Origin: Palaemon carinicauda | Lineage: Eukaryota > Arthropoda > Malacostraca > Decapoda > Palaemonidae | NCBI RefSeq assembly: GCF_036898095.1 | Contig: NC_090746.1 | Coordinates: forward strand, 52,323,859-52,387,858 | Direction of reading: 5' to 3' | Length of the DNA stretch: 64,000 nt | Part shown: positions 58,460 through 64,000 of the stretch, piece by piece | Layout: each line of letters starts with the position of its first letter | Position numbering within the stretch: position 1 is the first letter of the stretch | Program-made: the position numbers and the translations under genes | The notes under the pieces: generated by a model | The model's input: only the letters and a program-made list of their open reading frames with translations | What the model was told of the DNA's origin: nothing | Database searches by the model: none

Positions 58460-59286
58460 AACAGTGAGTTACTTGGGACTCTTAACTCTTCGGGTGCCTA
58501 TGTTGACCCTCGAGTGATACGTAGTGATGTCGAAAACACTTAGTGCTTTTCATATAACTGTTCTTATCCCAGGTGAAATGTCATAGTCGTCACACGAGTG
58601 CCGCATGCCTAGAGCATGATGTGTTTTATTTTAAAGACTGACGTTCCTCGAGAACGAGTGCCTACTAATAAATTTGAAATTCTCTTTCAGATTCAAGAGC
58701 AAGTCTTTCATTACTATGTACATTATAATTTGTTGTAAATTAACTTTACATATATTGAAATTCATTAATATTCTCTGCAATTGTGAAATAAAATTTTTAT
58801 TTTATTACTTGTGCGTCTCAATCCGCTCCTACTTATACTATGAAATACATGTCTGTCATAGTTTTATTATCCCCTTCCTCTTATGGTTGATGAAGATACT
58901 AAGGTCTCAACCCTTATTATATATTCACCTGTGCAATGTAATATTCCAATACGAATAATTACTCTCTTCATACCTTAGAGACCAGACAATTCTCCATTAA
59001 CATACAGTGCCTAACCACCACTTGTCTGCCCTTGAGAATGTTCCTATATGAATGCCAACCATTCAGTCTTGTCTCCAAGTTCTTCAGGTTCTTCTAGCAA
59101 GGTGAGTAGCCCTTCGATAACCACTTTGATCTCGGCATGGCCCGTGGGAACTTCACTGCCAGGGGGGCAGGAAGGTCTCATCGCTACGGTTCTTCTATTA
59201 AGATTACTATGCTATCCTGTTCAAAGCTCTTGGCACTTACTCAAATAGGGGAAAATCTACCACGATACATTGATTCTCTGGTATTC

Positions 59287-59353
59287 TTCCTTCAGGACGC
59301 CATGGCTCAAAAAATCTATTTTTGGGTGAGATAGCCATGGCGTCCTGATGGAC
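59287..59353 (+). repeat. DIRS-E truncated ICR
   Basis: Compared with the DIRS-A ICR, about 30 nt around the joined ends are missing: after CATGGCT the sequence passes directly to CAAAAAATCTATTTTTGGG. The outer flanks of both halves remain. Confidence 0.82.
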
Positions 59354-59432
59354 CCTCCCTGCTACTTCGTCCAGTTTTTCAGGTCCCACCCTGCTCTGCT
59401 GTATCATGGCGATCGGCAAGCAACTGGCTTCA

Positions 59433-59818
59433 GGATGAGGACGGACGTGACGTCATTTAGCAATGGCGCCCGTTTGTTTACGTCTCGAGTACCAAAAGTA
59501 GCCACGAACGAGATTAGCTTTGGAACGGCTCCCCAGCTATTCTCCGCCCCTACACACCGAAGTGTTAACTCTGTTTGGGGTGTAGATAGCTATGTGGCGC
59601 ATTAATACATGCGTCCCCTGTTGATATACGATGTCTTTAAAGGGAAACCTTTAGGATACTCGCTCCAGAAGTTAGAATTCTGTGATAACCTGTGGTTAAA
59701 TTCTCTGGGAATATTTAGTAGTGATATACCCAAGGAAGCTACCAAAAAGGAACCTTCCATCAGGACGCCATGGCTATCTCACCCAAAAATAGATTTTTCG
59801 CTTCGCTCAAAATTTGTT
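59433..59818 (+). repeat. DIRS-E 3' inverted terminal repeat
   Basis: Reverse complement of 51038-51391 plus the terminal extension ending CTCAAAATTTGTT. The last bases differ slightly from DIRS-A and B (TTTG for TCCG). Confidence 0.87.
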
Positions 59819-61331
59819 TTTTAAACATATACAAGATTCAGTGTTGCACATGTACTTTCGCCTTCTAGGGACCATACAAGGGACTGTGTCTGGTCCATCC
59901 ATGTCACACTTCCCTAACTCAACGTTGGATCCCTTGTATGCTTCCTTATCTCCCCTGTTACCTTCGGGTAATCCCCTCTGGGTAGCTTTGCTATATCTAA
60001 GCCCCCTTACCCGGAATAGTTTTCGGGTAGGTTAGGCTAGATCGTTTTTCCCTCTTCCCTGCCATAGTATATGGGGGGACCTCAGACAGAACCCCAGAGT
60101 ACCTATCGTTCATCCCAGTCCACCCTTAGGGAACGCATTTCCCTTTAGGTATCGATTGAGACTGAAGGTGGAAGGACTCTGCCCTTCCCCCTAGACTGCT
60201 CTTGGTTGGGACACGTCCCTTCCTCCCTGTAGCCTAGCGATATGTCTTCCCAGCCCTCCCTAATCTAGGAGAAGACTCTACTGGTTTAGGTTAGGCTTTG
60301 GGGGATTCTGTTTTATTATAGTTTAAGACAGTACACCAGTGCTGTGCCTACTCTGAGCTAACCTACCCTAGGGTTGGAGAGCATTTCTCTCCTACCTGGG
60401 TAGTATAGCATCTAACAGATTCCCCCCACCCCTTGGGAGCTTTAGGGTTGCGACCCCTTCTGCTCCCTCAGACCCCTAACCTCCTCCCCACTCTATCCCT
60501 TTGTGTTGGCTTGCCTTCACACCCCTGTCCGCTGTCCTACAATTCTTCTCCTGGGGAGAGTTGTAGGTTAAGCTGTGCTCTTCTGCTTGGCTGGCCGCTC
60601 TGCTACACTTCCCCCTCATAGTCGAACTATTGGGTAGTGCTGGCGGAAGATCTCCCTCTCCTTTTTGAGTGTCTTCTGATCCTCCCTTGGATTACCATAG
60701 GCATCCAGCCGTCTGTCGGCCCCCTGCCGCCGGATGATAGGCATATCCCCTCCTATCATGAGAGCACTCCTTCTGGAGGGAAGCCGGTTGGGTATCGGAC
60801 ATTACCCTTCCCCACTCCCTCCTTATCTTTCTCTCTTCTATCATGGTGCCGGTCCACTGCCGCCGACACCCCATGTGACCTTCCTACTTCATAGGATAAT
60901 CCTATCTGAGGATTACCTAAGGCGGCAGCCTGCCGGCTACCGGGGGCCGCCGCCCCTTGCCGCCGCTGCCGCCGATATCTCAGGCAACCCTCCCCTCCAT
61001 CTTATGTAACCAGCTAGGTTCACCAGCTCCGACAGCCTGCCGGCTGCCGGAGGCCGCCGCCCTGCCGGTGACCCGCCACCGTGTCGGCGGTCGCCTTTCT
61101 AGGTGTCTCCTACCTCTCTGCTGCTCAGTGTGTAGCCTTAGATGGATTCACCCCGCCGGACCGGCCTCCGGCTTGCCGCAGGCCTGCCGGCGACGCTTCT
61201 GTGGCTTCCATGGACAAGCACCCTTCCCCCCGGCTGCCGGCCCCATTCCGGCAGTCGATCTAATACAGCCGGATAGCCTGACCGCTCTTTCTTTGGTATT
61301 TCATACCTTAAAAACAGTGGCTGGGGTGTAC

Positions 61332-61340
61332 GGTTGTACA
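61332..61340. repeat. 9-bp target-site duplication, left copy
   Basis: GGTTGTACA, repeated exactly at 62586-62594 on the other side of the insertion. The empty site in DIRS-B has one related copy near 34578. A 9-bp duplication is the usual size for Mutator-like elements. Confidence 0.85.
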
Positions 61341-61404
61341 GGTGCACCGACTTTTGAGCGCAAGACAAATGAGCGCCGACAATTGAGCGCAAGACAAATG
61401 CGCA

Positions 61405-61465
61405 CACTAACATTTGAGCGCCGACATTTGAGCGCCGACATTTGAGCGCCGACATTTGAGCGCCA
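61405..61465. repeat. MULE subterminal 14-bp tandem repeat
   Basis: Unit ATTTGAGCGCCGAC, about four copies in a row ending at 61465. Related inverted copies (GTCGGCGCTCAA) occur near 62490-62565. Arrays like this near the ends could be transposase-binding sites; that is inference. Confidence 0.8.
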
Positions 61466-61612
61466 TAATTTCAAAATTCAATCCTCGCCTTATATTTTTG
61501 TATTGACATTATAGACGTTTAGTACTCACTGTTACAAGCGTTTGGATGAAAAGGAAGAAGAAACAATCTTGATCTTTATTTGCTATAAAAACAATTTGTA
61601 AATATAATATAA

Positions 61613-62098
61613 TTACTTTTGTAGGGTAAGATTATATGATATGGAACGCAGATAATCTAATGGCTCTCTTGAAGAATACTCACTAACAATTTTAGTTATA
61701 GCATTGTTTACTCGTTCATATTTTTTGTGTTTTACAGCTTTCCGTTGTCTTTCTACTGTTCGCTGAAGGGATTGGTACTTTGGAAGAATAGCAACTACTT
61801 CCGGACGCAAATTAAGTTGTGCCTCTTGAATGAGTCGCCTTGGTGGATCATTGGATGTTGCAGCTCTTTCACGAAGTTGCATCATTGATAATCTAGACTG
61901 AGACTTTGCAGGATCTGGTACATGATCGTGCTCACTGGCAGATGTGCATTCATCTCCAATAACATATATCCTTCCTTTGCACTTCCCGTCTACACAACGC
62001 CATGACTCTTTCCCACTCTTAAGCACTCTGTCAAGTCTGTAACAGTAGCCTTCGTGCAATATATTATCTTTTCCTTTGGATGATGTTACCTTCTCCAT
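61613..62098 (-). CDS. FLYWCH-type zinc-finger protein (MULE-encoded)
   Basis: A 161-residue ORF. Residues about 17-62 fit the FLYWCH pattern: aromatic residues in GYCYRLDR, Trp-Arg-Cys in SWRCVDGKCKGR, the second Cys in the same block, and the His-x-His of SEHDHVPDP. The remainder is Arg/Lys/Gln-rich and likely helical, with RLIQEAQLNLRPEV and KYQSLQRTVERQRKA. That resembles the region after FLYWCH in many animal MULE-associated proteins. It lacks a DDE domain. It may bind the transposon ends or be a remnant N-terminus of a transposase; the ORF itself is intact. Confidence 0.72.
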   Translation of the reverse strand: MEKVTSSKGKDNILHEGYCYRLDRVLKSGKESWRCVDGKCKGRIYVIGDECTSASEHDHVPDPAKSQSRLSMMQLRERAATSNDPPRRLIQEAQLNLRPEVVAILPKYQSLQRTVERQRKAVKHKKYERVNNAITKIVSEYSSREPLDYLRSISYNLTLQK

Positions 62099-62585
62099 AG
62101 CGAGGGTACTTTGAACTAAAATAAATCAAAAGTATTTCTCTTTTAGAAAGTTTTGTTAAAATTTCCAACATATGAATAATTTTAGAAATACTAATAACCA
62201 AAAGATACGCACACAAAATGAAAGTTAACGATTGTAACCAAACAAGTTAACGATGTAAACAAATGATTTTAAGGAATTTTAACGATAATAAACAACCGAT
62301 AGCATGCCATTTTTTGAAAAACAATTTTACGAAGTAAACAAACATTTTTTTACTAACCGAACAACAGTTATCGAGGGACATGGATAGATATTAAGATAGA
62401 TAGATAGATGCAGATAATAAATAGATACACAGAGTGTGTATGTGTGTGCGTGTTTGTCTTTTGTTCTAAAATTTCGTGCGCGCAATTGTCGGCGCTCAAA
62501 TGTTAGTGCGTGCAATTGTCGGCGCGCAATTGTCGGCGCTCAACTGTCGGCGCTCATTTGTCTTACGCGCAAAAGTCGGACCACG

Positions 62586-62594
62586 GGTTGTACA
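62586..62594. repeat. 9-bp target-site duplication, right copy
   Basis: GGTTGTACA, identical to 61332-61340. Confidence 0.85.
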
Positions 62595-62860
62595 GTACAA
62601 TATTTCCAGGATACTCTGTGCTTCTCAGTGCAGTCTCTTGCCGGGACCTACCCAAATAAAAGGGGGTATATCCTATTTTCCCCCTTCTTTTCTCTAGGTT
62701 CTGAATGATTTCAGACCCTCTCCACTCTGTAGACGATTCCTTTTTAAGGAAGCCTAAGTTTGGCTTACCTATAAGGATACTATTCCCTCCTTTAGAACCT
62801 CAGGTCCTAAGGAATTGACTGCAGAAAAGGTCACGGTAACTGGCTGGACGGGACTCACAA

Positions 62861-63004
62861 GTATGTATCTTCCTACTTCCTTTCTAGCTCACCTATCCTG
62901 ACCTCACATAAAAACCAATTCTACAGATTAGTAAATCTTAATCTTAAGAGTAATGTAAGCCATAACTATGTCTTCCATGTACTCATGATCCCTTTCTTTT
63001 ACAG
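62861..63004 (+). other. DIRS-D candidate intron before gag
   Basis: Starts GTATGT and ends TTCTTTTACAG, 144 nt, directly before GAGGAGAAC of Gag. Fourth copy with the same borders. In this copy the upstream exon, in the frame needed for phase 0, contains a stop (TAA near 62837), so either it is decayed or the upstream exon is untranslated. Confidence 0.6.
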
Positions 63005-64000
63005 GAGGAGAACGTGAAGTGTGAGAGCTCCTTTTGCGGAGTTCGCCGCCCGGACTTCTACGGGCATAAGGCGTGCCGGACCCACGCCCTCTGTGCAGCA
63101 AAAAAGGGCAATCTCAAGTATTGCGATCCGCAGTCCTGCTCAACCTGCAAAGGCCTTCTTGATGAGGCGTTCGACAGCCCTCCGTCCGCGGAGGCCAGGG
63201 ACAACGCTCGAGAGAAACTGCGCAAGTGGGTGCGCGGTTTCCAGAAGAACGCCACCGGGCCTTATCTCCCCAACGAGAAGATGAGGGCCCTGCTTTTCCC
63301 TAAAGCTCTCTCGTACTCTGTGATTCCCCAGGATCAGATTCCCTGCGTCCAACTAGTAGTTGAACCCGTCATTTCGGCTACACTCCGAAAATGTCATCTC
63401 GACGAGGTGGAGAAGATGTCGGAAGTTTCCGACAACACCGAGAGGCCCCTCATGGGTGAGGATCTGGAGGTGGAAGAAGATGATCAGGTGGAGTTCCCTG
63501 ATTCGGAGGGCGAGGTCGCCCAAACACCTCCAGTAACCCCTGTTGTGGTCGAGGAGCCAGTTCCCTCTACCTCCGCCGCCTCGGAACCCCTGCTGCCCGC
63601 CACCCAAGATGCCATCCGGATATTGGTGGCACTGATGGACGAAAAGCTCCGTAAGAACCAAGAGGAGCTCAAAATTCATCTTTTAGGTATGAAACTAGCG
63701 AAGAAGATCTCGGTTAAGGATCTTCCCCCCTGTTCGGAGTCTAACCCTTGGAGGTACGCCGAACATATGCCAATTACAACTGGCAAAATCTTCATTAACG
63801 ATCGGCTTGGGTCCATCCTCTTGGAAGAAGTGGAATTCTTCCCCAGCTTTGGGGCTTACCCGGACTGTTACGTCCGGCTCAGGTCAGAACCAGCCTCCAA
63901 GGAAGAGACCGAACCCAAAGAAGTAGTCGTGTTCGATCACTCAAAAGCCCAAGCCATGCTGGAAGAGTGTCTTAAGAGTCGTGGTTTTACCAACTCTAAA
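63005..64000 (+). CDS. DIRS-D Gag-like protein, partial (runs off window)
   Basis: Open without a stop for 332 codons from the acceptor at 63005 to the window edge. The Cys/His array reads CESSFC, HKACRTHALC and CSTC. The acidic, Pro-rich middle and the blocks KKISVKDLPPCSESNPWRYA and EEVEFFPSF follow. It is closest to the DIRS-B Gag (RRPDFYG, KGNLKY) but lacks that copy's frameshift near 35890: here the same region reads KEVVVFDHSKAQAM. No ATG lies at the start, and the C-terminus is outside the window. Confidence 0.85.

Larger units (their letters stand above)
51038..59818 (+). mobile_element. DIRS-E: DIRS element of subfamily A nested in DIRS-D
   Basis: An 8.8-kb copy closely similar to DIRS-A over its whole length. 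The ITRs are 51038-51391 and 59433-59818. The YR is intact, but Gag has two stops and the RT one frameshift. The ICR has lost its central junction. DIRS-D sequence flanks it on both sides with only ambiguous T bases at the borders, consistent with insertion without target duplication. Confidence 0.9.
61341..62585 (-). mobile_element. Non-autonomous Mutator-like DNA transposon (MULE)
   Basis: A 1.25-kb insertion flanked by a 9-bp duplication. Terminal inverted repeats start GGTGCACCGACTTTTG on the left and, reverse-complemented, CGTGGTCCGACTTTTG on the right, and stay similar for about 50 nt. Both ends hold arrays of GAGCGCCGACA-type motifs. The one convincing ORF encodes a FLYWCH zinc finger, a domain linked to MULE transposases in animals. 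No DDE catalytic domain fits, so it would need a transposase in trans. The strand given is that of the ORF. Confidence 0.8.
59819..62860 (+). other. DIRS-D leader, second part
   Basis: Matches DIRS-B 32935-34842 along its length apart from the insertion at 61341-62585. No gene of its own is supported; the GCCGGC-rich block lies at about 60610-61260. Pro/Leu-rich ORFs here come from C-rich sequence and differ between copies. Confidence 0.65.
50230..64000 (+). mobile_element. DIRS-D: DIRS element of subfamily B, cut by DIRS-E and a MULE, continues past window
   Basis: The 5' ITR and leader (50230-51037) match DIRS-B, including CATGTCGTCC. The sequence breaks at AGGCATTTT, where DIRS-E sits, and resumes at about 59819 with AAACATATACAAGATTCAG, which is contiguous in DIRS-B at 32935. 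A Mutator-like element interrupts the leader at 61341-62585. Gag then runs open to the window edge. RT, YR and the 3' end lie outside. Confidence 0.88.

Overview
The window looks like a repeat-dominated animal genome, most likely an arthropod and plausibly a decapod crustacean. The reasons are very long dinucleotide microsatellites (TA, CT/GA, CA), low gene density, several LINE fragments and a cluster of DIRS-type tyrosine-recombinase retrotransposons. The species assignment is an inference. No host protein-coding gene, tRNA or rRNA could be supported; every convincing coding region belongs to a mobile element.

Layout. 1-3689: AT-rich intergenic DNA with microsatellites. 3751-7404: a degraded but nearly full-length LINE with an ORF1 rich in CCCH zinc fingers, an endonuclease and an RT, with a (CT)n tract on each side. 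7405-11400: intergenic DNA, microsatellites and a LINE 3' fragment. 11420-13620: a second, RTE-like LINE relic. 13621-20756: intergenic DNA with a LINE 3' fragment, a hairpin and a diverged tandem repeat. 20757-21391 and 30208-30685: compound TA arrays on either side of DIRS-A.

DIRS cluster. DIRS-A (21392-30207, minus strand, 8.8 kb) has inverted terminal repeats (ITRs), an internal complementary region (ICR) and three open reading frames: gag, RT/RNase H and tyrosine recombinase (YR). It looks structurally complete. DIRS-B (32091-48116, plus) is a related but broken element of another subfamily, split by DIRS-C (40020-47117, plus), a distant DIRS family whose Gag has a long Arg/Ser-rich repeat. 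A LINE 3' end follows (48117-48926), then an unexplained inverted repeat (49563-50015). DIRS-D (50230 to beyond 64000, plus, subfamily of B) is interrupted by DIRS-E (51038-59818, plus, subfamily of A) and by a 1.25-kb Mutator-like element (61341-62585) with a 9-bp target duplication and a FLYWCH zinc-finger ORF. Its gag runs open off the window end.

How the parts work together. In the DIRS model, Gag packages the RNA, RT/RNase H makes cDNA, the ICR templates joining of the two ITR ends into a circle, and the YR integrates the circle without target-site duplication. In A, B and C the ICR is the reverse complement of the joined element ends; in E the junction part is deleted. Copies A, B, D and E also share two leader features: a short ORF beginning MS(L/Q/R)P about 400 nt from the 5' end, and a candidate 132-149 nt intron (GTATGT...AG) just before the zinc-binding start of Gag.
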